Shown: positions 45,356 through 54,852, numbered from the stretch's first letter. The stretch is DNA of 64,000 bases from Streptomyces galbus (GCF_005280195.1 NZ_SZPR01000008.1:186001-250000); one strand, 5' to 3'. The notes: generated from the sequence alone by a model not told the origin. A program made the numbers and translations.

Positions 45356-45913
45356 ATGTACGCACCGGCACCACAGCGCGTGGGCACCGACCCCTGGGTG
45401 GAGCGCGCGGCCTGTCGTGACACCGACCCCGAGATCTTCTTCCCGTCCGCCGGCAGGTCGGGCGACCACGACCCCGAGGCCCCCGCCAAACAGGTCTGCG
45501 CCCGCTGCCCGGTCTCCCGCGACTGTCTGCGCGAGGCCCTGCGGCACGAGGAGAGCACCGGCATCTGGGGCGGCCTCAACGTCCGCGAACGCCGCGAACT
45601 GCTGCGCGTCGCCGCGTCGTTGGGCGCCTCCGACCCCGAGCTCGACGCCCTCCTCGCGGACGACCGCCGCCGGCTGCGCCCCCAGCAGCGGGAGCGTCCG
45701 GCGTACGTATGGTTCCTGCGCCACCACGGCTGGGGTCCACGGCGCATCGCTGGAGCGCTGGGCATGACCTGCCACCAGGTCGAACAGGCTTGGCAGCTCG
45801 CCGAGTTCGCCTCCCTCTGCGCCCACGGCCGGACCCCCCGCGCCGAACGGCCGCCGCGCCCCCGGGGGCGTCGTGCCCGCGTCGGCGGCGCCGACCCCGG
45901 ACCGGCGTCGTGA
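45356..45913 (+). CDS. WhiB-like (Wbl) iron-sulfur regulator
   Basis: A 185-residue Wbl protein with the four cluster-binding cysteines (RAACRDTD, then VCARCPVSRDC) and the GIWGG turn, followed by a basic helix (NVRERRELLRVA). Wbl proteins bind a redox-sensitive [4Fe-4S] cluster and act with sigma factors on promoters. The C-terminal 100 residues add a second HTH-like segment (GPRRIAGALGMTCHQVEQAW) and an Arg/Pro-rich tail, longer than most Wbl proteins. It is first in an operon with a hydrolase and ProB and has a strong dyad in its promoter, so it is probably a cluster-situated activator. Confidence 0.9.
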   Translation: MYAPAPQRVGTDPWVERAACRDTDPEIFFPSAGRSGDHDPEAPAKQVCARCPVSRDCLREALRHEESTGIWGGLNVRERRELLRVAASLGASDPELDALLADDRRRLRPQQRERPAYVWFLRHHGWGPRRIAGALGMTCHQVEQAWQLAEFASLCAHGRTPRAERPPRPRGRRARVGGADPGPAS

Positions 45914-47235
45914 CGGCGCCCGCCCCGGCCCGCCCCGGCCGGACGCACCGCACCGTGCGCACCGACGACGGCACGGACGGGGGGCGCCGTACCGTGCGCA
46001 CCGACGACGGCACGGACCTCGCGGTACGCGTTCACGGTCCTGCCGACGCCGAGGCGACCGTGCTGCTGTCGCACGGCTGGACCATGTCCGCGCGCGACTG
46101 GCGGCCCCACGTCGACGCGCTGGCCCGGCCCCGGCCCGGCTTCCCGGCGCTGCGCACGGTCACCTACGACCAGCGCGGCCACGGCGCCTCCGGCCGCGGC
46201 ACCGCCCGGCTCGACATGGCCCTGCTCGGCGACGACCTCGCCCGGGTCCTCGACGCGACGACGACGTCGTACGGCGGTCCGGTCCTGCTCGTCGGGCACT
46301 CGATGGGCGGCATGGCGATCCAGCAGCTCGCGGCGCGGCACCCCGGCCTGTTCGGGACCAGGGTCGCGGCCGTCGCGCTCGTCTCCACCTGCCTGGACGG
46401 CGTCGGCGACGTGCCGCCCGCGTCGGCCGACCGCCTCGACCGCCGCCAGGCGCTGGCCCGGCGGCGCACCACCGACGCACTGCTGCGTTCGCCCCGCTGC
46501 GCGCGCGCCGTGCACCGGCTGCTGACCGGCCCCCTCTCCCACCCGACGACGGCCCCGCTGTGGCGGGCGCTGCTCGGCGGGGACGGGCGGGGCGCGGCCG
46601 CGCGCGCCGACGCGCGGGCGCTGCGGCACGTACCGGTGCTGATCCTCGCGGAGTTCCTCGCCGCGCTCACCACCCACGACTGCGCCGGGCGCCTGGCCGC
46701 CCTGGCCCGGGTGCCCACCCGGGTCCTGGTCGGCGCCCGCGACCGCTACACCCCGCCGGACCAGGCCCGTCGGCTCGCCCGTGCCGTCCCGGGAGCGGTC
46801 CTGCAGCTCGTCCCGGGACAGGGACACGACCTGCCGTACGAGCGACCGGTGCTCGTCGTGGAGACGGTGCACGCACTGCTGCACGAGGTGCGCGCGCTCG
46901 GCACGGGGACGGCCGGGGATGCCGGCGACCAGCCGATCGCGCAACGCGCCGTCGGTGACACCGCCCGCGAGGAAGGCCCTGTGGCCGCGCACGGCACCTG
47001 TGCGGCGCACCCCGCGGAGAAGAGCGCCGCGCCCGTGGATTCCGTCCCCAGCCCTCCGGAGGACCCCGAAGCCGTGCACGACACCTCTGGAACACGCCCC
47101 GCGGAGAAGAGCGCCGCGCCCGGCGACCCCGTCCCCAGCCGCCCGGAGGGCCGCGCAGCCAGGGACACCGTCAGCCCCCGTCCCGTCGTCGCCGGCCCGT
47201 CGCGCACCGTGGATCCGCTGGCGGCCCTGCGATGA
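45910..47235 (+). CDS. Alpha/beta hydrolase with N- and C-terminal repeats
   Basis: A 441-residue protein whose central ~290 residues are an alpha/beta hydrolase: LLSHGWTMSARDW (oxyanion), GHSMGGMA (nucleophile Ser), a probable Asp in VLVGARDRYTP and His in PGQGHDLPYE. A 27-bp in-frame DNA repeat makes VRTDDGTD appear twice before the domain. The last ~120 residues are disordered and contain a second duplicated unit (PAEKSAAP twice, 87 bp apart). GTGA overlap with the WhiB-like gene and ATGA overlap with proB give a tightly coupled trio. The substrate is unknown. Confidence 0.82.
   Translation: MTAPAPARPGRTHRTVRTDDGTDGGRRTVRTDDGTDLAVRVHGPADAEATVLLSHGWTMSARDWRPHVDALARPRPGFPALRTVTYDQRGHGASGRGTARLDMALLGDDLARVLDATTTSYGGPVLLVGHSMGGMAIQQLAARHPGLFGTRVAAVALVSTCLDGVGDVPPASADRLDRRQALARRRTTDALLRSPRCARAVHRLLTGPLSHPTTAPLWRALLGGDGRGAAARADARALRHVPVLILAEFLAALTTHDCAGRLAALARVPTRVLVGARDRYTPPDQARRLARAVPGAVLQLVPGQGHDLPYERPVLVVETVHALLHEVRALGTGTAGDAGDQPIAQRAVGDTAREEGPVAAHGTCAAHPAEKSAAPVDSVPSPPEDPEAVHDTSGTRPAEKSAAPGDPVPSRPEGRAARDTVSPRPVVAGPSRTVDPLAALR
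45952..46017 (+). repeat. In-frame tandem repeat, two identical 27-bp copies at 39-bp period
   Basis: Copies at 45952-45978 and 45991-46017 are identical and duplicate VRTDDGTD at the N terminus of the hydrolase. Exact identity suggests recent slippage. Confidence 0.85.
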
Positions 47236-48443
47236 CCGCGCGGCTCGACACCGTGCTGCGCGCCGATGTTCTGACGGCCCGTCGGATCGTGGTGAAGGTG
47301 GGGTCCTCCTCCCTGACGACCGCTGTCGGAGGGCTGGACTCGGACCGGGTGGACGCGCTGGTCGACGTGCTCGCACGGGCCAGGGCGACCGGTACCGAGA
47401 TCGTCCTGGTCTCCTCCGGCGCCATCGCCGCGGGCCTGGCGCCGCTGGGCCTCGCCGAGCGTCCGAGTGACCTCGCCCGCCAGCAGGCGGCCGCCTGTGT
47501 GGGCCAGGGCCTGCTGGTGGCCCGTTACACCGCCTCCTTCGCCCGCCACGGACTGCGCGTCGGGCAGGTGCTGCTGACCGCCGACGACGTGGGCCGCCGC
47601 ACCCAGTACCGCAATGCCCACCGGGCGCTGAGCCAGGTCCTCGCGATGGGCGCGGTGCCCGTCGTCAACGAGAACGACACGGTCGCCACCGCCGAGATCC
47701 GCTTCGGCGACAACGACCGCCTCGCCGCCCTCGTCGCCCACCTCGTCCGTGCCGACCTGCTGGTCCTGCTGTCCGACGTGGACGGCCTGTACGACGGCGA
47801 CCCGGGCCGTCCCGGCGCGCGCCGGCTGGCCGAGGTGCGCGGGCCGGACGACCTGCGGGACGTCGAACTCGGCAGCGCCGGCCGGGCCGGTGTGGGCACC
47901 GGCGGCATGGTCACCAAGGTGGAGGCGGCGCGGATCGCCACCGACGCGGGCATCCCGGTCGTGCTGACGGCCGCCCGGCACGCCGCCGACGCCCTCGCCG
48001 GCCGGGAGACCGGCACCCTCTTCCACCGCACCGGCGAGCGCGCCGCGGACCACCTGTTGTGGCTGGAGCACGCCAGTACGCCGCGCGGTGCCGTACGGCT
48101 CACCGCGGACGCGGCCCGCGCCGTCGTCCGGGACAACCGCCCGCTCCTCGCCGCGGACGTCACCGGCGTCGAGGGCCACTTCGCGGCGGGCGACCCCGTG
48201 GAACTGCTCGACGAGGACGGGCGCGTGGTCGCTCGCGGGCTGGCCGGGGTGGACGCCCGCGCGCTGCTGCGGAGCCGTTCGTGCCCGCCGCGGGAAGTGG
48301 TCCACCCGGACGACCTGGTGCCGGTGGCGGGCGCGACGCGCGCGGTCGAACGGCCGTCGCGGGGCGACGGAACAACCGACCGGCGACGGACCGGGGTCCG
48401 CGTCCGCGTCCTGCCGGCCTCGGCGGTGCCGGGCTTGTCGTAA
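47232..48443 (+). CDS. proB: Glutamate 5-kinase
   Basis: A 403-residue enzyme that phosphorylates glutamate as the first step to proline. It has an amino-acid-kinase domain (RRIVVKVGSSSLTT, VLVSSGAIAAGL, VPVVNENDTVATAEIRFGDND, LLSDVDGLYDGDP) and a C-terminal PUA domain (about residues 280-360, RGAVRLTADAARAVVRDN). The last ~45 residues are a basic extension. It is not in the usual obg-proB-proA context but in an operon behind a WhiB-like regulator, with proA 1.3 kb beyond its stop on the opposite strand. This points to a dedicated proline (or glutamate semialdehyde) supply for the cluster. Confidence 0.93.
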   Translation: MTARLDTVLRADVLTARRIVVKVGSSSLTTAVGGLDSDRVDALVDVLARARATGTEIVLVSSGAIAAGLAPLGLAERPSDLARQQAAACVGQGLLVARYTASFARHGLRVGQVLLTADDVGRRTQYRNAHRALSQVLAMGAVPVVNENDTVATAEIRFGDNDRLAALVAHLVRADLLVLLSDVDGLYDGDPGRPGARRLAEVRGPDDLRDVELGSAGRAGVGTGGMVTKVEAARIATDAGIPVVLTAARHAADALAGRETGTLFHRTGERAADHLLWLEHASTPRGAVRLTADAARAVVRDNRPLLAADVTGVEGHFAAGDPVELLDEDGRVVARGLAGVDARALLRSRSCPPREVVHPDDLVPVAGATRAVERPSRGDGTTDRRRTGVRVRVLPASAVPGLS

Positions 48444-48756
48444 GACGTGCGGCGACGCGTCGGTCCTGGGCCCGGAGTGCGCTTCGGTCGTGGTCGGGGT
48501 GCACTCCGGTCCTGGCCCGGGTGGCACGAGCCGCGGTCGGGGCAGGGCCCCGGGCGGGCCGGCGTTCGTCGGGGATACGTTCCAAACCGTCGGCGATCCT
48601 GGTCGGTCCGGGAAGCCAGTGGACGCGGGGCGGTGTCCGACCGTATGTTCCAGTGTCCGCGCACGTCTTCGCACGTGCGCGGGCATCAGCGTGCCCGCGC
48701 CGGTTCGGGGAGGACCGGGCGCCGGTTCGGATCTCGTCTTCCCGGGGGACTTCTTC
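48444..48756 (+). other. 313-bp gap after proB: possible terminator and promoter
   Basis: CCGGAGTGC (48472-48480) and GCACTCCGG (48501-48509) form a 9-bp stem with a 20-base loop that could end the WhiB operon. TGGACG-N18-TATGTT (about 48621-48650) may start the next gene. No gene is seen. Confidence 0.45.
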
Positions 48757-49473
48757 ATGACCACGCCCATGCCGGCTCCGCCGTACGCCGCCCCGCCCGG
48801 CCCCTGGCTGCGCTCGCCCGCCGCGCTCGGCCGCGCCACCGTGGTGCTGCTCGGCCTCGTCGTCGCCACCGATCTGTTCGCCTGCTACGCGGACCTGCTG
48901 GAGATGGACGTCACCGGCGACCTGGCCGACGGCGTCACCGGCGCCGGCGTGATCCACCGGGCGGACCACGCGGACACCCTCATCTCCGCCTCCGCCATCG
49001 CGCACGGTGTCGCGATGGTGGCCACGGCCGTCGTCTTCCTGTGCTGGCTGTGGCGGATCCGGGGCAACGCCGAGGTGTTCGACGCCTCCCGGCACCGCAT
49101 GCGCCGGGGGTGGACCATCGGCGCCTGGTTCTGCCCGGTGGTGAACCTGTGGTTCCCGCGCCGGATCGTCGCGGACTGCTGGGACGCCAGCGCTCCGTGG
49201 GGCTCGCGGTCCGGGCACGGGCCGGTCAACGCCTGGTGGACCCTGTGGCTCGCCGGCCTCGCCGTGAGCCGGTTCGCCGACGGTGGCTGGCGTCAGGCCG
49301 GGACGGCGGACGAAGTGCACGGGGCCGCCGCGACGATGCTGTTCTCCGACGGCCTCGACATCGCGGCCGCGGTCCTCGCCGTCGTGGTGGTCGTCCGGCT
49401 GACCGGGCTGCAGGAGCGCAAGGTCCTCTCCGGCGAGCTGCCGGCGCCGTTTCCCGCTCCCGCCCATCGCTGA
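48757..49473 (+). CDS. DUF4328 membrane protein
   Basis: A 238-residue integral membrane protein with about four to five helices and the DUF4328 hallmarks: WLWRIRGNAEVF, RMRRGWTIGAWFCPVVNLWFPRRIVADCWDAS and WWTLWLAG. The family is common in Streptomyces and functionally unassigned. A GGGGGAC precedes the ATG. It is convergent with the 53-residue gene. It may be unrelated to the biosynthetic genes. Confidence 0.85.
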   Translation: MTTPMPAPPYAAPPGPWLRSPAALGRATVVLLGLVVATDLFACYADLLEMDVTGDLADGVTGAGVIHRADHADTLISASAIAHGVAMVATAVVFLCWLWRIRGNAEVFDASRHRMRRGWTIGAWFCPVVNLWFPRRIVADCWDASAPWGSRSGHGPVNAWWTLWLAGLAVSRFADGGWRQAGTADEVHGAAATMLFSDGLDIAAAVLAVVVVVRLTGLQERKVLSGELPAPFPAPAHR

Positions 49474-49564
49474 CGACTGTCCCGCCCGGCGGTGAGCGGG
49501 GGCGCCGTGGACGCGGGCCTGCCAGGGCCGTGGGGGCGCGTCGGGCCGTAGCGCGTACGGGCGT

Positions 49565-49726
49565 TCAGTCGATGCCGCGCACGATGTGCGGCTCGGCGGG
49601 GTCGTCCTCGACGCCGGCGAGTCCCAACGGCACGGGCAGCGGCGGTCGGCGCCGTTCGGGCGGCGTCTCCTCCGCGTACAGCAGCCAGCCCGACGGCCGG
49701 GTCTCGGTGATGATGCGCACGTACAT
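49565..49726 (-). CDS. 53-residue hypothetical protein after proA
   Basis: A short gene with an excellent AGGAGG 7 bases before its ATG, 16 bp after the proA stop on the same strand. The peptide starts MYVRIITETRPSGWLLY, has a Pro/Arg-rich middle (ETPPERRRPPLPVPLG) and ends EPHIVRGID. Third codon positions are GC-rich as in real genes. I recognise no family. Its position as last gene of the CCR-proA operon suggests a role in the pathway, or a small regulator of ProA. Confidence 0.65.
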   Translation of the reverse strand: MYVRIITETRPSGWLLYAEETPPERRRPPLPVPLGLAGVEDDPAEPHIVRGID

Positions 49727-49741
49727 GGCCGGTCCTCCTGT

Positions 49742-51244
49742 TCACGTCTCCGGTACGGCGGCTCCGTCCCGGACGTGTCCGTCACCCACCAGGACGTGGG
49801 TGGTGGTGGTCAGCGCGGCCAGTCCCATCGGGCCGCGCGCGTGTAGTTTCTGCGTGGAGATGCCGAGTTCGGTGCCCAGTCCGATCTGGCCGCCGTCAGC
49901 GAACCGCGTGGAGGCGTTCACCGCGACGACCGCGGTGTCCATCAGGGCCACGAAGCGCCGTACGGCGGACTGGGAGTCGCTGACGACGGCCTCCGTGTGC
50001 CCGGTGCCGTACCGGCGGATGTGCTCGACCGCCTCGTCCAGCGAGCCGACGACGGCCGCGGACAGCTCCGGGGCGAGGTACTCGCGGCCCCAGTCCTCCT
50101 CGGTGGCGGGCACCACCGCCGGGTCGTACGACCGGACCCGCGCGTCCCCGTGCACCAGCACCCCGTGCGCGGCGAGCGCCGTGAGCGCGCGGGGCAGGAA
50201 GGCGTCCGCGACGGCCGTGTGCACGAGGAGCGACTCGGCCGCGTTGCAGACCGAGGGGCGCCGCGTCTTGGCGTCGAGCAGGACGGCCAGGGCCTTGTCG
50301 AGGTCGGCGTGCTCGTCGACGTAGACGTGGCAGTTGCCCACGCCGGTCTCGATGACGGGGACGGCCGAGTCGCGGACCGTCGCCCGGATGAGGTCGTGGC
50401 CGCCGCGCGGCACCAGGACGTCCACCAGGCCGCGCAGCGCCATCAGGGCGTGTACGGAGGCGTGGGTGGCGCCGGGCACCAGGCACACGGAGTCCACCGG
50501 CAGGCTGGTGTCGGCGAGGGCCGAGCGGATCACGGCGACCAGTGCGGCGTTGGTGCGACGGGCGGTGGAACTGCCGCGCAGCAGCACGGCGTTGGCACTC
50601 TTGAGGCACAGAGCGGCCGCGTCCACGGTGACGTTGGGGCGCCCCTCGTAGATCATGCCGACCACGCCCAGCGGGACCCGGACGCGGCGCACCTCCAGGC
50701 CGTTGGGCATCACCCCGCCCCCGTCGACGCCGCCCACCGGGTCGGGCTCGTCGGCGACGCTCCGCACGGTCGCCGCGAGGGCGTCGAGCCGGGCGCGGTC
50801 GAGGGCGAGGCGGTCCAGGACGGCCGCGTCCCGGCCCGCGGCGCGGGCGGCGGCCAGGTCCTCGGCGTTGGCGGCGAGGACGCCCCCGGCGTGCGCGGAC
50901 AGCCGGCCGGCGATCAGGCGCAGCGCGGTGGCGCGCTCCGCGCCGGTACTCAGGGCGAGCCGCCGCGCGGCCCGCCGGGCGGCTTCGGCGACGGCACGGA
51001 CGGCGGCGGACACCTCCGCGTCGGTCTCGCGGATCTCGCCGGTCTCGCCGGTCTCGCGGGGCTCGCGGGTCTCGCCCGGGGCGGCGGGAACGGCGGCCGT
51101 GGTGTCCACGACGGCCGTGGTCTTCGCGGCCCGCGGGGCCTCAGTGGTGTCCGTGGCCCCCGCGGCCTGCGGGGCCAGCGGGGCCAGCGGGGCCAGCGGA
51201 GCTTTCGTGGCCTCCGTGGCCTCCGCGGCCTGCGGGGTGCTCAT
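49742..51244 (-). CDS. proA: Glutamate-5-semialdehyde dehydrogenase with low-complexity N-terminal extension
   Basis: A 500-residue ALDH-fold reductase that converts glutamyl-5-phosphate to glutamate semialdehyde. The catalytic Cys is in [15 protein letters not shown]; other family marks are [21 protein letters not shown] and [14 protein letters not shown]. The first ~75 residues are an extra low-complexity segment ([33 protein letters not shown]) with repeat-rich DNA, absent from housekeeping ProA (about 420 residues). The ATG overlaps the 79-residue gene (ATGA). Together with proB it forms a split proline-supply pair inside the cluster. Confidence 0.92.
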   Translation of the reverse strand: MSTPQAAEATEATKAPLAPLAPLAPQAAGATDTTEAPRAAKTTAVVDTTAAVPAAPGETREPRETGETGEIRETDAEVSAAVRAVAEAARRAARRLALSTGAERATALRLIAGRLSAHAGGVLAANAEDLAAARAAGRDAAVLDRLALDRARLDALAATVRSVADEPDPVGGVDGGGVMPNGLEVRRVRVPLGVVGMIYEGRPNVTVDAAALCLKSANAVLLRGSSTARRTNAALVAVIRSALADTSLPVDSVCLVPGATHASVHALMALRGLVDVLVPRGGHDLIRATVRDSAVPVIETGVGNCHVYVDEHADLDKALAVLLDAKTRRPSVCNAAESLLVHTAVADAFLPRALTALAAHGVLVHGDARVRSYDPAVVPATEEDWGREYLAPELSAAVVGSLDEAVEHIRRYGTGHTEAVVSDSQSAVRRFVALMDTAVVAVNASTRFADGGQIGLGTELGISTQKLHARGPMGLAALTTTTHVLVGDGHVRDGAAVPET

Positions 51245-51480
51245 CGCTCGCTCACCTTCCCCTCCGGGTCGGCGGAAGCCGGGTCGGCGGCAGCGGAGTG
51301 GGCGGAGCCCGGGTCGGTGGAGTGCGGGGGGTGGGAGGCGCGGCCCGCGAGACCGTGGCCGATGAGGTCGATCAGCATCGACCAGGCGAAGGCGTCGGCG
51401 GACTCCTCGGAGAGGACGGGGGCCGGGGCGGTGGTGGGGGATGCGGTGGGCGTCGGGTTCTCACAGGCCTGGTGGTTCAT
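51241..51480 (-). CDS. 79-residue hypothetical protein upstream of proA
   Basis: Small protein with AAGGA 8 bases before its ATG and a stop overlapping the proA start. Only the centre looks structured: [19 protein letters not shown], a short amphipathic helix with one Trp. Both flanks are Pro/Ser/Thr/Ala-rich and disordered. There is one Cys, near the N terminus. No family recognised; it could be a small partner of ProA or of the dehydrogenase before it. Confidence 0.6.
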   Translation of the reverse strand: MNHQACENPTPTASPTTAPAPVLSEESADAFAWSMLIDLIGHGLAGRASHPPHSTDPGSAHSAAADPASADPEGKVSER

Positions 51481-51576
51481 CGGCGGGTCCTTCGGGGCGG
51501 CGAGGGGGGGTGGCGCTCGGGAACGGGGCGCGGGGTGAACGGCGACGGGCAGTCCGGCGGGACCGGCGCGGTCGTC

Positions 51577-53454
51577 TCAGCCGTACACCCGGAAGCCGGC
51601 GCCCGCCTTGCGGCCCACCCGGCCGGCCGCCACGAGGTGGCCGAGGAGCGGGGCCGGTGCCGAGGCGGGGCGGCGGTCGGCGGTGTGCAGGACCTGCTGG
51701 ATGCTCAGGGAGACGTCCAGGCCGATGACGTCGAGGAGTTCGAAGGGGCCGAGTGGGAAACCGCAGCCGCCCTTCATGACCTGGTCGATGGCGTCGGCGC
51801 TCGCGTAGTGGCTCTCGGCGAGGCGGACGGCGCCGTTGAGGTAGGGGAAGAGCAGCGCGTTGACGACGAAGCCCGGCCGGTCCAGGCACTGCACCGGGTG
51901 CTTGCCGATGCGCCGGCACAACTCCCGTGCGGTGGCGAGGTGGTGGGGCGCGGTCTCCAGCGAGGGGATCACCTCGACCAGCTTCATCACCGGGGCCGGG
52001 TTGAAGAAGTGCAGTCCGACCACGTCGCGGGGGCGCCCGGAGGCGAGGCCGCACTCGATGACCGGCAGGCTGGAGGTGGTGGTCGCGAGCAGCGTGTCCG
52101 GGCCGCACAGGGCGCCGAGCCGGGCGAAGAGGGGCTTCTTGACGGCCAGGTCCTCGGCGACGGCCTCGACGACGAGGTCGCAGCCGGCGAGCCGGCCGAG
52201 ATCGCTGCCCGGCTCCAACCGGCCCAGCAGCGCGGACTGTTCGGCCTCGGTCATCCTGCCCCGGCGTACGGCGCGGCCGGTGGAGGCGGCGACCGCCTCC
52301 CAGGCGCTCTTGGCGCGCTCGTCGCTGCGGCCCACGAGCAGGGTGGTGATGCCGTTGCGGGCGAGGACCTCGGCGATGCCGGCGGCCATGGTGCCGGTCC
52401 CGACGACGCCCGCCCGGGTCACGGGCAGCGGGCGGAGGACGTCCGGGCCGGCGTCGGTACCGGCCCCGGCGGGCGGTGCCGGGTAGGCGTAGAAGCCGCG
52501 GCCGGTCTTGCGGCCGAGCAGGCCCGCGAGTGCCATGTGCCGGAGCCGGCGGGCCGGTTGCAGGGAGGGCTCGTCCAGGCGGTCGGCGAGCGCGGCCAGG
52601 ACGTCGCAGGCGGTGTCGGCGCCGATCACGTCGAGGAGTTCGAGCGGGCCGAGCGGCAGTCCGCAGCCGTACCGCATGGCCGCGTCGATGTCGTCGCGGG
52701 CGACGACGCCCTGGTCGTACAGGGCGACCGCGTGGTTGAGGTACCCGAACAGCAGGGAGGCGGAGACCAGTCCGGCCCGGTCCCCGACGGTGACGGGGTC
52801 CAGGCCGAGGTCGCGGGCGAGGTCGCGGACCCACTCGACGGCCTCGGCGTCCGCGACGACCGTACGGCCGACCTCGGCGACCTCGGCAGTGGGCAGGGCC
52901 AGGTGCAGCCCGACGACACGGCCGGGGCGGCCGCAGGCGGTGGCGAGGTCGGTGAGCGACAGCGCGGACGCCGTGGTGGCCAGCACGGTGGCGGGCGGGC
53001 AGACCCGGTCGAGGGCGCGCAGCACCTCGGTCTTGGCCTCGCGGCGCTCCGGCACGGCTTCCACGACGACGTCGGCGGACGCGAACGCGGCCCAGTCGTC
53101 GGTCAGTCTGAGGCGGCCGGTGGGCACCGTGTCCTGCACGAGTCCGTCGAGGCGGGCGGCCGCGTCCGGGTGCGGGTCGAGGACGACCACGTCGTACCCG
53201 GCGAGCGCGGCCCGCCGGACGAGTGCGCAGCCGACAGCCCCGAGCCCGACGACTCCGAGGACGCCCGGGACGCTGGGCAGTTCGCCGCCGGGAGCACCAC
53301 CGGTGCCGGGAGCCGGTCCCACTTCTCCGCTCACGCCGCCGGTACCGGAGGTCCGATCCGCTCCCCCGCTCAAGGCGCCGGCGCCGAGGGCCCGGCCCTC
53401 CGCTCCCCCGCCCATCCCATCGGTGCCGGCGACCCGCCCCGCTCCCCCGCTCAC
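51577..53454 (-). CDS. Double (tandem-fused) 3-hydroxyacyl-CoA dehydrogenase
   Basis: A 625-residue protein made of two consecutive 3-hydroxybutyryl-CoA dehydrogenase units. Unit 1 (about 65-345) has the NAD motif VVGLGAVG and the helical domain GLPLGPLELLDVIG. Unit 2 (about 360-625) has VVGTGTMAAGIA, the active-site segment GLHFFNPAPVMKLVEVI and GFPLGPFELLDVIG. In unit 1 the segment is GLHLALPTAEVAEV, so the usual FFNPxPxMxLVE is lost and unit 1 may be inactive or altered. The first 60 residues are a Gly-rich linker. The GTG start overlaps the CCR stop (GTGA). It would reduce acetoacetyl-CoA-type intermediates ahead of CCR. Confidence 0.88.
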   Translation of the reverse strand: MSGGAGRVAGTDGMGGGAEGRALGAGALSGGADRTSGTGGVSGEVGPAPGTGGAPGGELPSVPGVLGVVGLGAVGCALVRRAALAGYDVVVLDPHPDAAARLDGLVQDTVPTGRLRLTDDWAAFASADVVVEAVPERREAKTEVLRALDRVCPPATVLATTASALSLTDLATACGRPGRVVGLHLALPTAEVAEVGRTVVADAEAVEWVRDLARDLGLDPVTVGDRAGLVSASLLFGYLNHAVALYDQGVVARDDIDAAMRYGCGLPLGPLELLDVIGADTACDVLAALADRLDEPSLQPARRLRHMALAGLLGRKTGRGFYAYPAPPAGAGTDAGPDVLRPLPVTRAGVVGTGTMAAGIAEVLARNGITTLLVGRSDERAKSAWEAVAASTGRAVRRGRMTEAEQSALLGRLEPGSDLGRLAGCDLVVEAVAEDLAVKKPLFARLGALCGPDTLLATTTSSLPVIECGLASGRPRDVVGLHFFNPAPVMKLVEVIPSLETAPHHLATARELCRRIGKHPVQCLDRPGFVVNALLFPYLNGAVRLAESHYASADAIDQVMKGGCGFPLGPFELLDVIGLDVSLSIQQVLHTADRRPASAPAPLLGHLVAAGRVGRKAGAGFRVYG

Positions 53455-54824
53455 GCCGCCACCCCCGTCACCACGCGGTCCGTGACCGCGGCCGTGCGGA
53501 ACCGGTTGATGGCTCCCTCGTGGCGGGCGCGCAGCTCCGGGTCGGTGACGCCGAGGCCCTCCGTCGGGGACAGGCACAGGACGCCGATCTTGCCGTGGTG
53601 CTCGTTGCGGTGGACGGAGTCGACGGCGCCGGCCACGTCCGTCAGCGGGTAGGTGCGCGAGAGCGTGGGGTGGATCCTGCCCTGGACGATGAGCCGGTTG
53701 GCCAGCCACGCCTCGCGGTAGTTCGCGCAGTGGGTGCCGATGATCCGCTTGAGGGACATCCACAGGTAGCGGTTGTCGTACTCGTGGACGTAGCCGGCCG
53801 TGGAGGCGCAGGTGACGACGGTGCCGCCCTTGCGGGTGACGTAGACCGACGCGCCGAACGTCTCGCGGCCGGGGTGCTCGAAGACGATGTCGACGTCCTC
53901 GCCGCCGGTCAGGTCGCGGATGCGCCGGCCGAAGCGCTTCCACTCCGTGGGGTCCTGGGTGTGGGGGTCGCTCCAGAAGCGGTAGCCCTCGGCGTTGCGG
54001 TCGATGACCAGCTCGGCGCCGAGCGAGCGGGCGAGCGCGGCCTTCTCGGGTGAGGAGACGACGCAGATGGGGTTGGCGCCGCCGGCCAGGGCGAGCTGGG
54101 TGGCGTAGGAGCCGAGGCCGCCGACGGCGCCCCAGATGAGGACGTTGTCGCCCTGCTTCATGCCGGCGCCCTGAGGGGTGACGAGCTGGCGGTAGGCGGT
54201 GGAGTTGACCAGTCCGGGTGAGGCGGCCTCCTCCCAGGTGAGGTGGGCCGCCTTGGGCAGCAGCTGGGTGGCCTTGACGAGGGCGAGGTCGGCGAGGCCG
54301 CCGAAGTTGGTCTCGTAGCCCCAGATGCGCTGTTCCGGGTCGAGCATGGGGTCGCCGTGGCCCTCGGGGTCCTCCAGCTCGACGGAGACGCAGTGCGCGA
54401 CGACCCGGTCGCCGGTCCGCCAACGGCGCACGCCCTGGCCGCACTTGAGCACGACGCCGGCGAGGTCGGAGCCGATGACGTGGTAGGGCAGGTCGTGGCG
54501 GGCGGCGAGGCCGCCGAGGCGGCCGTAGCGCTCCAGGGAGGCGAAGGTCGACACGGGGGTGAACAGGGCGCTCCAGACGGTGTTGTAGTTCACCGCGCTC
54601 GCCATGACCGCGACCAGCACCTCGCCGGGACCGGGTTCGGGCGTGGGCACCTCCTCGACGTGCAGCGAGTCGGCCGGGCGCCGCTCGCGCAGCGGTACGC
54701 CGTCGAACAGGCCGGCGTCCGCCTTGTGCAGGACGGCGGCCCGGTAGGAGTGCGGCACCCCGAGGGCCGCCAGGTCGGCCGGCGCCGCGTCCGGGGACTC
54801 GATCGCCTCCACCAGTTCACGCAT
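53451..54824 (-). CDS. ccr: Crotonyl-CoA carboxylase/reductase
   Basis: A 457-residue medium-chain reductase of the CCR group, which reductively carboxylates crotonyl-CoA to ethylmalonyl-CoA with NADPH and CO2 (or other enoyl-CoAs to unusual extenders). Group-specific segments are MASAVNYNTVWSALFTP, PYHVIGSDLAGVVL, DPEQRIWGYETNFGGLADL, WGAVGGLGSYATQLA and DIVFEHPGRETFG. The ATG at 54824 is followed by a typical CCR N terminus. It leads the operon CCR-dehydrogenase-79 aa-ProA-53 aa. Its promoter has two GAACTCAACA repeats 16 bp apart. Presence of CCR suggests an ethyl-branched or butyryl-derived unit in the product. Confidence 0.93.
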   Translation of the reverse strand: MRELVEAIESPDAAPADLAALGVPHSYRAAVLHKADAGLFDGVPLRERRPADSLHVEEVPTPEPGPGEVLVAVMASAVNYNTVWSALFTPVSTFASLERYGRLGGLAARHDLPYHVIGSDLAGVVLKCGQGVRRWRTGDRVVAHCVSVELEDPEGHGDPMLDPEQRIWGYETNFGGLADLALVKATQLLPKAAHLTWEEAASPGLVNSTAYRQLVTPQGAGMKQGDNVLIWGAVGGLGSYATQLALAGGANPICVVSSPEKAALARSLGAELVIDRNAEGYRFWSDPHTQDPTEWKRFGRRIRDLTGGEDVDIVFEHPGRETFGASVYVTRKGGTVVTCASTAGYVHEYDNRYLWMSLKRIIGTHCANYREAWLANRLIVQGRIHPTLSRTYPLTDVAGAVDSVHRNEHHGKIGVLCLSPTEGLGVTDPELRARHEGAINRFRTAAVTDRVVTGVAA

Positions 54825-54852
54825 GGTCGGGCACCACCTTCTGCTCGGACAG

